Below are positions 32,735 to 41,326 of a stretch of DNA of 64,000 nt, in pieces. The stretch comes from Verrucomicrobiales bacterium (lineage in GTDB: Bacteria > Verrucomicrobiota > Verrucomicrobiia > Verrucomicrobiales > DEV007). The notes under the pieces were generated by a model. It was not told the origin of the DNA. It made no database searches and was given only the letters and a program-made list of their open reading frames with translations. Where the stretch lies: assembly GCA_029212615.1 (NCBI GenBank), contig JARGPJ010000010.1, forward strand, positions 1-64,000, read 5' to 3'. Position numbers and translations under genes: made by a program. Each line of letters starts with the position of its first letter. Within the stretch, counting starts at the first letter, position 1.

Positions 32735-34816
32735 ATGATCGAACGCTTTTTCTTAATATTCTGGGGTTGCTGGTTGCTCCTCGTTCTTTTCGCCGCCATC
32801 CGTGTCTTCGCCTTTTCATTTGCGCGGCGACGTCAGGATAAGCGTTGGGGAGATGGTACGAAGGACCATAAACCTGCCGTCGTCATCGTTCCTGTAAAAG
32901 GTTTTGACGTCCAATCAAGCCCCCGCTTTTTTGATACCCTCTTCGACCAGGATTACTCGAACTACCGGGTAATCGTAACCTTCGAAGCGTGGCACGATCC
33001 AGTCGCGGTCTGGCTCAAAGAGGAACTTGAGGTCACAGGGGACTCCCCTTTGTGGTGCCACCCCGAAGAGAACAGTTCGCTGAAAAGCATTACCCTGGTC
33101 TGCGCCGGCGTCTCAGAAAACGAAGGACAAAAGGTTCATAATCAACGAGCGGCATTCAAACACCTCACTGATAGTGATGAAATCATTGCCTTTGCCGATG
33201 CCGACATCGTTTTCAAATCGAACTGGCTCGCCAAACTGGTCGCCCCGATCAACCAGACGACCCATCCGCTCTCGACAACTTATCGCTGGCTGGTCCCGAA
33301 ACGCCCCACTCTGCCCAATCAGATCGCCAGTGTCATCAACGCGTCAATCACCACTCAGGGCGGATGGGAGTCCACCAATGTGCTCTGGGGGGGATCGATG
33401 GCCGTCGCCCGCTCCGTCTTCAACTCACTCGATGTCCCTCAGCTCCTGAAGGGATCACTCAACGATGATCTTCGCCTCTCAAAAGCCGCACGCGCAGCCG
33501 GAAATCGAGTCGCTTTTGTCAGATCTTTGATTCTCCCCACGCTCATCGATTTCAGCTGGAGTGATTTCTTCGAGTTTGCTAAGAGACAGTACACGCAGGT
33601 GAAGTTCTTCAGTCCGATTCTCTATCGGGGAACCAACTTCGTCCTCGGATTCTATGCTCTTGGTCTACTTTCTCTACTCGGGGCGCTTATTTACGGCTAT
33701 TTTCTCGCCTGGATCCCCATCGCGGCAGCCTATATTATCGATCAATTCAGGAGCCTCGCCCGACAGCAAATCTATCTGTCACTTTTCAGCGAAAATGGAA
33801 TTCAGCGAAAACTGTTCTCCGCGAGTTGGCTGGAACACATGCTCACGCCCTTCTGGATGTTACTGCACTGGTTGCTCCTCGTCAGCACATGGACACAATC
33901 GAAAATTACCTGGGCGGGAATCAGCTATCGAATCATCGCGAAAGACAAGACTCGTATCCTCAATCGTCCCGTCGTCGCAGAACGCCTTCCCGTGGGTGTC
34001 CCCGGCCTCGCCCTCATCGCCGCGCTCAATGACCGGAACCGCGGCAGCTACACCCAGCCGATTCGCCCCGTTTCAACAGCCCCCATCACCCCGACTCCGC
34101 AAACGCTCGCTCCCCCCATCGGGAAAGCAGCAGCTGTCGAAACATCCGCGAGCGAGGCGATTGTCGCACCGGGCCCTATGTCTGCGCGCGAAGTCCTGGA
34201 GAAAGCGGCTGGAGCGGCAACCACATCTGACCATCCGACTCCCGACAAAGTCGAAGCACCCCCTGCTGCTCCTACACCGGCTCCTGCCCCTTCTCTTTCC
34301 CACCCCGGGGTGTCCCCGTTTGTCACTCCCCTGACCGCATTGGCGCGGCCTCTCAGAAGCTGGAGAAGCCAGACGAAGGAGCAAGCGTCACCGAAGAAAT
34401 ATCTCGCAGGTTCGCTCGCCCCGTCCCGCCCCCGGAAAAAGGAAGACAGGGAACGAACCCCGGCCCATCTCATCCAGGTCCACTTCCACCCCACCAATCC
34501 GAACCTGGCAGAATCAAGACCACCATCAGGGTTGCCATCGACGGAGCCGTCGCTGGTAGAGTCGACTCCCGACGTCACCGGAAACGAAGAACCGCTTCTT
34601 CCGATCACTGCGGTAACTACTCACGAAAGCACACCTCTTTCTTTCCCGGGAGAAAGCAAATCTGCTCACCGGGCCCATTTCCGACGCAGCCGCAGCATGG
34701 GATACGTCGGCCAGAGAAAAGCCAAATCCTCACGCGTCAATGACGTAAGCTACTGCAGTAAAGGACAACGCACGTTTCACCCTGTCAGTAAAAGTCCCGC
34801 AGGAAGGTCTTCCTAA
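32735..34816 (+). CDS. membrane GT2 glycosyltransferase with long disordered C-terminus
   Basis: The 693-aa protein has an N-terminal membrane span (about 1-26). A GT2 catalytic domain follows with AVVIVPVKGFD, the FADADIVF DxD-type motif, WGGSMAVARSVFNS, SLNDDLRLSKAARAAG and the acceptor-site KRQYTQVKFFS. At least three spans come next (about 300-400). These features suit a ceramide-glucosyltransferase/cellulose-synthase-like processive or lipid-linked enzyme. From about residue 430 on, some 260 residues are rich in Pro, Ser, Ala and Thr with basic patches, and look disordered. The tail could anchor or scaffold. The lipid or polysaccharide product is unknown. Start ATG 32735 follows a purine-rich GGGGTAA. 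Confidence 0.8.
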   Translation: MIERFFLIFWGCWLLLVLFAAIRVFAFSFARRRQDKRWGDGTKDHKPAVVIVPVKGFDVQSSPRFFDTLFDQDYSNYRVIVTFEAWHDPVAVWLKEELEVTGDSPLWCHPEENSSLKSITLVCAGVSENEGQKVHNQRAAFKHLTDSDEIIAFADADIVFKSNWLAKLVAPINQTTHPLSTTYRWLVPKRPTLPNQIASVINASITTQGGWESTNVLWGGSMAVARSVFNSLDVPQLLKGSLNDDLRLSKAARAAGNRVAFVRSLILPTLIDFSWSDFFEFAKRQYTQVKFFSPILYRGTNFVLGFYALGLLSLLGALIYGYFLAWIPIAAAYIIDQFRSLARQQIYLSLFSENGIQRKLFSASWLEHMLTPFWMLLHWLLLVSTWTQSKITWAGISYRIIAKDKTRILNRPVVAERLPVGVPGLALIAALNDRNRGSYTQPIRPVSTAPITPTPQTLAPPIGKAAAVETSASEAIVAPGPMSAREVLEKAAGAATTSDHPTPDKVEAPPAAPTPAPAPSLSHPGVSPFVTPLTALARPLRSWRSQTKEQASPKKYLAGSLAPSRPRKKEDRERTPAHLIQVHFHPTNPNLAESRPPSGLPSTEPSLVESTPDVTGNEEPLLPITAVTTHESTPLSFPGESKSAHRAHFRRSRSMGYVGQRKAKSSRVNDVSYCSKGQRTFHPVSKSPAGRSS

Positions 34817-34856
34817 TTACCTTCCCTTCCCCCGCGCTTCTCCATTACGCTGCGGG

Positions 34857-35792
34857 ATGAACTTTCCCGCAAAGCGACTGCTTTCGATCACCCTGCTACT
34901 AGCTCTATTTCATCCCCTTCTCAGCGCCGAATCAAGAACCTGGACTTCCTCTGAAGGCAAATCTTTCGAAGGAAGCCTTCAATCAGCAACGGAATCCAGC
35001 GCCAGTATTCGCCGTTCTGACGGTCGTACCTTTGATGTCCCCCTTGATAAACTCTCTGAAACCGACCGCAGCTATATCTTCCAGGTATTGAGAGATCAAA
35101 CCCGTGAGGAGGGACTGTCGGAGGGGCCCTTTGCCGAACTTATCAGCGATGAGTGGGTAAAAGTCCCGGCCGATCAATTCGGCATTCTCTTTCAGCTCTA
35201 TGGCACGTCGAAACTCAAACGATTGAGTGAGCCCTTCCCCCTCTTTGTCCACCTCCATGGAGCGGCCGCGCGAGCTGCTGATGTCGAAGCCGGCAAAGTC
35301 GAAATTGCTCCCGGTATGCTCGCCAAAGAGGAATACTACGACGACTACCCCTGCCTCATCGTCGTTCCCACCTGTCCTCCGGACACGAGCTGGGGTGACC
35401 AGGCCGAAGCGATTGAAAAACTCATCGACGCCCTTTGTGATTCTCTCCCCATCGATCGGAATCGAGTCTACCTATCCGGTTACAGCATGGGCGCTCGCGG
35501 CATCGGAACACTCATCGAACGACGTCCGGAGCACTACGCGGCCGCCCTTTTCGCTGACGGCGAGGCGAAGATGAGTTGGGTGGAACTCACCGACACCGCA
35601 CTCTGGATGACCTTTTCAGGGGAACGGGATCTCGAAGGAGCCAAAGCCGTTGCCGACGCCTATACCGCCGCCGGCAAAACAGCTCGTTTTGAAGGCTTCC
35701 CCGATCACGTTCACAACCAGATCCATTGGACCCTCGCAAAAACCGAGGGCGTCTATGAATGGTGCTTTTCGCAGATCAGACAGTCGCACTAA
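34857..35792 (+). CDS. secreted SHD1-alpha/beta hydrolase fusion (dienelactone/prolyl-oligopeptidase-like)
   Basis: The 311-aa protein has a signal peptide (about 1-23, ending LSAES). A short SHD1 (SLA1-homology) domain follows: RTWTSSEGKSFEGSLQS, VRRSDGRTFDVPLDKLSETDRSYI-like wording. A hydrolase domain comes next with PLFVHLHGAA (oxyanion), the nucleophile elbow GYSMGARG and DHVHNQIHW, near the catalytic His; Asp is probably in the FSGERDLEGA strand. In bacteria SHD1 domains occur mainly in Planctomycetes and Verrucomicrobia, which supports the lineage call. Substrate unknown; PVC homologues are annotated as peptidases or esterases. Its stop overlaps the convergent lipoprotein gene by 4 nt. 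Confidence 0.85.
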   Translation: MNFPAKRLLSITLLLALFHPLLSAESRTWTSSEGKSFEGSLQSATESSASIRRSDGRTFDVPLDKLSETDRSYIFQVLRDQTREEGLSEGPFAELISDEWVKVPADQFGILFQLYGTSKLKRLSEPFPLFVHLHGAAARAADVEAGKVEIAPGMLAKEEYYDDYPCLIVVPTCPPDTSWGDQAEAIEKLIDALCDSLPIDRNRVYLSGYSMGARGIGTLIERRPEHYAAALFADGEAKMSWVELTDTALWMTFSGERDLEGAKAVADAYTAAGKTARFEGFPDHVHNQIHWTLAKTEGVYEWCFSQIRQSH

Positions 35793-36319
35793 TTCTGGAA
35801 AAGCCCGGTGACGTCGAGGATCAGATTGTCAGCATTCGAGGCTTCATTCACTGTCCCGGTAACAACAAGCGAATCCATTTCCTTGAGGCCTTTTACTCCT
35901 TTTAGAGACTCAGCGACCGGCATTCCGTCTTCACCCACGACTTGAATCGTCATGAGTTGCTCGGTGATATCATCATTATCAACACAGCAGGCATCCCAGG
36001 GAGTGGAGCAACTGTCTCCGGGAATGAGATCACAGGTTTCCAGTTTTTCATCGGAAAGGACAACGGAAGCGAAGCCCTCTGTAAAAGGGTTCATGACGCC
36101 TGCCACTTTCCCTGAAACCGTAAGTGTCTCTCCCGGCGTTGCCTTTGCCCGGGCGGCGACCACAGGAATCGCCCCCTCTGGAGACGCTTCAAGGAATATA
36201 CCGTCAAAAGACTGAGACGCGGAAGCGTCTACACTCTGAGTTTCAGTGGTTGTATCTCCGCCGCACGATGCCAGAAAAAGGGCTGCAAAGCAGGGAATGA
36301 TGAGGATAGATCGTTTCAT
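35789..36319 (-). CDS. Cys-rich lipoprotein at the end of an ABC export operon
   Basis: The 176-aa protein has a lipobox (FLASCGGD), so it is a lipoprotein. The mature part contains VSGKVAGVMNPF and MDSLVVTGTVNEAS, two strand pairs that look like an OB-fold. Between them is a Cys-rich loop, TCDLIPGDSCSTPWDACC, with four cysteines that could bind metal or form disulfides. It starts 31 nt after the permease stop on the same strand, so it is probably the last gene of the HlyD/ABC operon. It may be a periplasmic metal chaperone or a peptide-binding partner of the pump; the function is unproven. Confidence 0.72.
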   Translation of the reverse strand: MKRSILIIPCFAALFLASCGGDTTTETQSVDASASQSFDGIFLEASPEGAIPVVAARAKATPGETLTVSGKVAGVMNPFTEGFASVVLSDEKLETCDLIPGDSCSTPWDACCVDNDDITEQLMTIQVVGEDGMPVAESLKGVKGLKEMDSLVVTGTVNEASNADNLILDVTGLFQN

Positions 36320-36350
36320 AGTAGGTATTGGTTAGTTTGGGTTAAAAAAA

Positions 36351-37502
36351 TTACGAAGATCGAAGCGCGACAGGTAAAGGAGCGTGGAGGCAACGCCAGC
36401 CCGGCGGAAGAGCCCCGATGAGACCTAGAAGCAATCCGGTAATCATCCCCGTAAGAATCACTTTCAGAGGAAGCCCCAACTGAAAAGTTCCCACAGAGAA
36501 CGGGACGTTTATTCCCTCGAGCAGGACCGTCGCTAAAACAGCTGCTACCAGCGTCCCCATCAAGGTCGCGAGAAGACTTTCCTGGATCAACGAAAACAGG
36601 ATCGCCCCTCTTGAATAACCAACGGCCTGAAGAGTCGCCATCTCCCGGATGCGTGAAGAGAAGGAAGCATACAGGAGATTAAGCCCGCCGAATATCGCTC
36701 CCGCGGCAACCAGTGCCGCGGTGAGCCAGGTCATGGCTCTGATTGGTCCGTAAAACTGCGCCAGCTTGCCGTAATAGTCCGACTCGCTGATCGCCACCAG
36801 TTCAAGATCGAGGCGCTGTTTCGTGAAAAGGTCCACCTTGGAAAAGTCATCTGCTGAAGCTTGGCGAACGACGACGCAGCTCAGGCTGTCCCGCTGAATC
36901 AAAGTCATGAGATCACTTCGATCCATCCAGATTTCAGACTCCATCACCGTATTTGGTGCTTCGAAAATACCGGCAACCACAAAAGTCTGCCCTTCAAAAA
37001 CTACTTCCGCCCCCGGTCGCAACGCCTCCTCCTCGACTCCCAGGGTGTGCCATGCGAGGCGCCCTGCCATGACCTCACCGGAAGCAGGGTAACTTCCCTC
37101 AAGCAATCGAACCTCCCGGTGAACTTCCAAAGCCACCGGAGTGACACCTCGAAGCAAGGCCTGGGCCTGCTTGCCATCCCCCGTCGATAGATTGCCCATA
37201 TAGTGCACCTCACCACTCACAGCAGGAACGCCGAGACGGGATTCGAGCCCACGAATACCGCCCGCAGCCTGCTCAACGGTCTGGACCATCACTTCGCTGC
37301 GTTCAACCGACTCCTCCGACCCGGCGCCAAGGAGAATAATGTTACTCTCACTTCCGCTTGCACTGAGCACCTCCTTCATTCCCTCGTTGAATGATGAGGC
37401 GGCGAAAATGAGAAAAACGACGAGGGCCGCTCCTCCTGTTTTCTGGAGAAGCTTCCACGGATCGCGGAAGAGGTTTCGGACGGCGTAGGAAAAAGGTAAC
37501 AT
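36351..37502 (-). CDS. ABC transporter permease (MacB/FtsX family), second copy
   Basis: This 383-aa permease has an N-terminal membrane span (about 17-35), a long periplasmic domain (about 36-255) and three C-terminal spans, the MacB/FtsX layout. The MATLQAVGYSRGAILFSLIQESLLATLMG stretch matches the conserved FtsX cytosolic loop (cited as a region). ATG 37502 is chosen because the preceding gene stops at 37504; it yields MLPFSYAVRN. It forms a transporter with the adjacent permease (37504-38655), the ATPase (38652-39356) and the HlyD adaptor (39356-40816). In related DevBCA or MacB systems such a set exports glycolipids, peptides or drugs. Confidence 0.88.
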   Translation of the reverse strand: MLPFSYAVRNLFRDPWKLLQKTGGAALVVFLIFAASSFNEGMKEVLSASGSESNIILLGAGSEESVERSEVMVQTVEQAAGGIRGLESRLGVPAVSGEVHYMGNLSTGDGKQAQALLRGVTPVALEVHREVRLLEGSYPASGEVMAGRLAWHTLGVEEEALRPGAEVVFEGQTFVVAGIFEAPNTVMESEIWMDRSDLMTLIQRDSLSCVVVRQASADDFSKVDLFTKQRLDLELVAISESDYYGKLAQFYGPIRAMTWLTAALVAAGAIFGGLNLLYASFSSRIREMATLQAVGYSRGAILFSLIQESLLATLMGTLVAAVLATVLLEGINVPFSVGTFQLGLPLKVILTGMITGLLLGLIGALPPGWRCLHAPLPVALRSS

Positions 37503-37503
37503 C

Positions 37504-38655
37504 TCAGTTTGCGCGCAGGGATTCAATGATCGGCTTTCTCGAAGCGACAAAGGCCGGCCACAGCGAAGCTAGTAGCCCTAACACAAGTGCAATCCCCAAC
37601 CCATACAAGGTCACGGCGAGACTCGGTTGAAGCGAAAGGGTGAGTCCTTCATTGCCGAGCGTGAACTTTCTCCAATGGAAAAATACGGCCGCCGCGAGGC
37701 ACCCGGCCGCCCCGCCAAGAGCTCCCAGCATAGCGCCTTCCCACAACATCAGCCCTCCCACCGAGATTCTCGAAAACCCGATCGTCTGCAGGATTGCATT
37801 CTCCTTTTCACCTCCTTTAACGACCAGAAGGAGAGAGTTTGCCACCAAAGCGAGCACAGCAAGCACCGCCCCGAGGCCAAGCCAGCGGGTGAAATGGATC
37901 ATTTCGATCATGTCTTTTGCGGTCTGAGCAAAAAACGCTTTCTCAGGTCGCGTGTCTGTCGGAGCGGCGTCAGAAGCAAACAGTTCATCAATCTCTGCAG
38001 CAACCGATTCGAGTTGATCGGCCGATTCAACCTTCACATTAAACTGTGTCACCGTGCCCAACCCGACTCTCGAGGCCTGCTGAAGAAACGGCAGGTGCAC
38101 ATAGGCGACATTGTTGTCCTGCGCCTCTTCAGATCGAATAATACCCGCCACATAGACACGTACGCCGACCGCTTCGAACTGGTCCCCCGGGCTCAACCCG
38201 CGCCGTTTAGCGAAATGCTCACCAAGAAGGGCAGCATCGCTTCGCTCCTTCCACTCATCAAAAGAACCGGCGAGCACTTCCATATCGGGATTGAAGCGTT
38301 GCAAGCCTTCAGGCGGCACTCCCCTAAAGGCAATCACATCAAGACTCGCACCGCAATTGTTCACCACGATCTGAATCGGAATCGCTTCAACGACACCTGA
38401 AACCCGCTCGATATCCGGCTGATAGTGCTCGGGGATATGCGATGTCGCCGGACAAAACCGGTTCTCACGGTAAACGACGAGAGTTGTGTCACGAGCCTGG
38501 ACTTCCGTCGCGACCCGTAGCGAATCCTGCATCGTCTCCACCGCCGAGTAGAGAAACATTCCCGCACCGACTCCCGCAATCGTAAGAAAGCTCCGAATCC
38601 GATGTCGTGTGATCTGCTTCCAGGCCAGAGCAGCGAGTTGCCAGATAAAGCTCAT
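37504..38655 (-). CDS. ABC transporter permease (MacB/FtsX family), first copy
   Basis: The 383-aa permease shares the MacB/FtsX layout of its neighbour: a membrane span near 20-38, a large periplasmic domain with CPATSHIPEHY and a conserved FRGVPPEGLQRFNPD, and three C-terminal spans after about residue 260. The cytosolic loop GEKENAILQTIGFSRISVGGLML is the family signature. Two distinct permease genes of the same length suggest a heterodimeric channel. Its start overlaps the ATPase gene stop by 4 nt and its stop is one base before the next start, so all are coupled. Confidence 0.88.
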   Translation of the reverse strand: MSFIWQLAALAWKQITRHRIRSFLTIAGVGAGMFLYSAVETMQDSLRVATEVQARDTTLVVYRENRFCPATSHIPEHYQPDIERVSGVVEAIPIQIVVNNCGASLDVIAFRGVPPEGLQRFNPDMEVLAGSFDEWKERSDAALLGEHFAKRRGLSPGDQFEAVGVRVYVAGIIRSEEAQDNNVAYVHLPFLQQASRVGLGTVTQFNVKVESADQLESVAAEIDELFASDAAPTDTRPEKAFFAQTAKDMIEMIHFTRWLGLGAVLAVLALVANSLLLVVKGGEKENAILQTIGFSRISVGGLMLWEGAMLGALGGAAGCLAAAVFFHWRKFTLGNEGLTLSLQPSLAVTLYGLGIALVLGLLASLWPAFVASRKPIIESLRAN

Positions 38656-39356
38656 ACCTTCACCTCCTCAATCGATTCGACGAGCTTCCCTTTCTCCAGA
38701 TGGAGCGTCCGCGAGGCGGCAGCAGCGGCCCTCGCATCGTGAGTGACCATGACGATCGTCTTCCCATGTTCACGGGTTAACTCTCCTAACAGATCCAGAA
38801 TTGCATCAGCACTTTCCCGGTCAAGATCCCCGGTCGGCTCATCCGCCACGAGCAATGCCGGGTCAGTGACAAGAGCTCTTGCGATCGCAACCCGTTGCTC
38901 CTGCCCCCCCGACAATTCGGACGGTCGATGATCGCCCCGATCAGACAAACCCACGAGATCGAGCGCTGATTCGACTTTGAGACGGCGCTCCTTTCGTGAA
39001 AGCTCTTTTCGCAGCAGAAGCGGAAGCTCAACATTCTCAAAAGCGGAGAGAATCGGGACAAGGTGATAGAGCTGAAAAATATAGCCACACTCTCTTGCCC
39101 GCCAGCGAGTGATCTGTCCACGAGTCATTGCACTGATCTCCTGCCCCCCGACATACAGTTCGCCGGAGCTGGGCCGGTCAATCCCGGCAATGAGGTTCAG
39201 CAGAGTTGTCTTGCCTGACCCGGACGGCCCCATCAGGGCGAGAAACTCACCGACCGGCACATCCAGAGTGAGATCCTCAAGCGGAATCACTTCGATCCGG
39301 CCTTTGCGATAAACCTTCGTGAGATGACGACAGCGAATTAAAATATTTTCGTTCAT
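38652..39356 (-). CDS. ABC transporter ATP-binding protein (MacB/LolD family)
   Basis: The 234-aa ATPase carries Walker [10 protein letters not shown], signature [15 protein letters not shown], Walker [13 protein letters not shown] and H-loop VTHDARAA. It is a paralogue of the orphan ATPase at 31969. It overlaps the adaptor gene by one base at its start and the first permease by 4 nt at its stop, so it supplies energy to this operon's pump. Confidence 0.92.
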   Translation of the reverse strand: MNENILIRCRHLTKVYRKGRIEVIPLEDLTLDVPVGEFLALMGPSGSGKTTLLNLIAGIDRPSSGELYVGGQEISAMTRGQITRWRARECGYIFQLYHLVPILSAFENVELPLLLRKELSRKERRLKVESALDLVGLSDRGDHRPSELSGGQEQRVAIARALVTDPALLVADEPTGDLDRESADAILDLLGELTREHGKTIVMVTHDARAAAAASRTLHLEKGKLVESIEEVKV

Positions 39357-40816
39357 TATTTCTCAACCGTTGAAGTTAGACGGATCCGCTCTCCCTCAGA
39401 GAGGTCAGCAGGTGGATTCAGGACAACGCGATCTCCGGGCCTCATCCCTTCAGCAACGAGAACGAATCCTTCGCGCTCTTCTTTTCCGAGAGTCAGCTGC
39501 CTCTTCTCAGCATGCTTCCCGGATTGATCGAGTGTCCAGACAGAGGCTTCATCCTCATGACGATCAACCAACGCAGTTGACGGCACATACACCACGACTC
39601 GATTCACGTTTCTCTCCGTGCCCCCTCCCTGAACGAGCCCCTCATCCCCGCCCTCGGCAGAGGTCGACAAAAATTCAGCACGACAAAGCATGTCGGGGCG
39701 CAAGCGTTCATCAGGATCATGAAACCTCACTTTCACTTGAAGTGTGTTTCGTTGCAGGTCTGCCTCTCCCACAATGCGGGTCACGCTCCCTTCAAAAATC
39801 TTATCCTGAAGAAAATTAGACCGGAGTCGCACCGCCTGCCCCACACCCAGCTGGGAAGCCTCTTCCAGCGGGACATCAATCCTTGCCTGAAGAAAATCCG
39901 GCTGATAGAGGATCGCAACAGTCGAGGAGTCAGGATCATCCATTGCCAGCATCCGCTTCTGCCCCGGAGACACTAACAACCGTAAAATAATTCCATCGAC
40001 AGGCGCCTTGATTTCTGTTCGCTGAAGCGCCAATTCCTTACGGGAAAGCTCAGTTTCCGCACGCTTAATCTGCCCTTCGAAATCATCCCGGAGAGCTTCG
40101 AGCCTCATTTTCTCACTCACAATTTCTTCCTTTGAGGCCGCAAGCGCCTCGATCTCACTTTGGTGAGTTTGCAGCATGAGCTCTGCACTTACCCGCTCAG
40201 CCTCGGCAACAGATCCACCACTCGCCTTTGTCAGTCGATCCCTTCGATCAATCAACTCGTGGCAGCGCATTTCGCCGGCCTTCACCTTCAGGGTCAAGGT
40301 ATTGAGCTGGGCTTCGGTAGTCGAGATGGCTGCTTCATGCGCGGCAAAACGCCCCCGCAACGCGGCAAGTTCACTTCGGGCCGTTTCCACATCGAGAATA
40401 AAATCTTCCTGAATTAATGTCGCAATGACCTGACCTTTGGTCACCGTTTCGCCCTCGAGAACGTGGACAGATGCAACCACGCCATCGACCAGCGAAGTCG
40501 CCTTCATGGGAAGAGGATCAGGCTCGACCCAACCTGATGCCTGAAAGAGTGTCTCGGCTGACCAGGGGTCGAAGGCAGGCCCTTCCTTTGATTCGGAAGC
40601 AAACTCGATCACGGTTTCGCGCACCGTGACTACATTTTCAACCGTGACCGTTCGTGCAGGGAGAACCTTTTCTCCAAAGAGAATAAAGCTGAGGAGAAAG
40701 AAACCAAGGACAAGAGCCCAAGGCATCATGTCAGGAATAGAGAAGCGCCTTCGCCCCCGTTCAGATTCGGGCGGCTGAGAATTGGAAATAAGAGTTTGGA
40801 GAGATGGGGAGTTCAA
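39356..40816 (-). CDS. HlyD-family periplasmic adaptor (membrane fusion protein)
   Basis: The 486-aa adaptor has a cytosolic N-terminus and a single membrane span (about 31-48). A biotinyl-lipoyl barrel follows (VVASVHVLEGETVTKGQVIATLIQEDF), then a long antiparallel coiled coil (about 140-265) ending at KAPVDGIILRLLVSPGQ. The C-terminal beta domains have IVGEADLQRNTLQVKVRF and RPDMLCRAEFLST. The layout matches adaptors that link MacB-type ABC pumps to an outer-membrane TolC channel. No TolC homologue is in the window. It opens the transporter operon; the Cys-rich small protein at 40907 is 91 nt upstream. Confidence 0.9.
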   Translation of the reverse strand: MNSPSLQTLISNSQPPESERGRRRFSIPDMMPWALVLGFFLLSFILFGEKVLPARTVTVENVVTVRETVIEFASESKEGPAFDPWSAETLFQASGWVEPDPLPMKATSLVDGVVASVHVLEGETVTKGQVIATLIQEDFILDVETARSELAALRGRFAAHEAAISTTEAQLNTLTLKVKAGEMRCHELIDRRDRLTKASGGSVAEAERVSAELMLQTHQSEIEALAASKEEIVSEKMRLEALRDDFEGQIKRAETELSRKELALQRTEIKAPVDGIILRLLVSPGQKRMLAMDDPDSSTVAILYQPDFLQARIDVPLEEASQLGVGQAVRLRSNFLQDKIFEGSVTRIVGEADLQRNTLQVKVRFHDPDERLRPDMLCRAEFLSTSAEGGDEGLVQGGGTERNVNRVVVYVPSTALVDRHEDEASVWTLDQSGKHAEKRQLTLGKEEREGFVLVAEGMRPGDRVVLNPPADLSEGERIRLTSTVEK

Positions 40817-40906
40817 AGGAATAGATCATGAAATTAAAATGCGAGCTCACTCATGAGCCCTACCACGAGAGGTAGACGATTCGATGCGTATCGAATGGCA
40901 CTTTAA

Positions 40907-41299
40907 TCAGATCACTTGAATCTCTGAGCGGGCCAACCGCTCGCGCCCGGAAAGAGGCGGGGGATCAGGAAGGTGCGTCCGGCAGATGGCCGAATCCTCC
41001 TGAGAAATAGAGAGAACAGGAAGATAGTCGAGAGTGCTGAGAATAACCGCATCCAGAACCACTTTCTCAGGCGACACCATTGCGAGGTCGTCAGAGAGAA
41101 TGACGATACAACAAGTTCCGGGATCAGAATCGCAACAGTCAGAGGAACAATCGCTGACAACTTCCCGAGAGCAACAATCTGCCAATGTCTCCAGACAAAG
41201 ACGCTCTCCTGAACCAAAAGAACTCAGACAAATCCCCATGGTCAACGCCACGAGCAAAAGTGTTCTGAGTCCATTCTTCATCCTTAAAGATACATTCAC
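40907..41299 (-). CDS. exported Cys-rich small protein, unknown function
   Basis: This 130-aa product has a hydrophobic signal (about 10-30). The next 40 residues include a block ADCCSREVVSDCSSDCC and then DPGTCC, eight cysteines in about 31 residues. The C-terminal end is HLPDPPPLSGRERL. The clustered cysteines suit metal binding or disulfide knots. It lies between the Ser/Thr kinase (27 nt upstream, same strand) and the HlyD pump operon. This suggests a role in metal or redox stress export, but I know of no characterised relative. The start at ATG 41299 gives a GGAAAG motif upstream. Confidence 0.55.
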   Translation of the reverse strand: MNVSLRMKNGLRTLLLVALTMGICLSSFGSGERLCLETLADCCSREVVSDCSSDCCDSDPGTCCIVILSDDLAMVSPEKVVLDAVILSTLDYLPVLSISQEDSAICRTHLPDPPPLSGRERLARSEIQVI

Positions 41300-41326
41300 T
41301 TTCCGGAACCTGTCAAATACGCCCGA

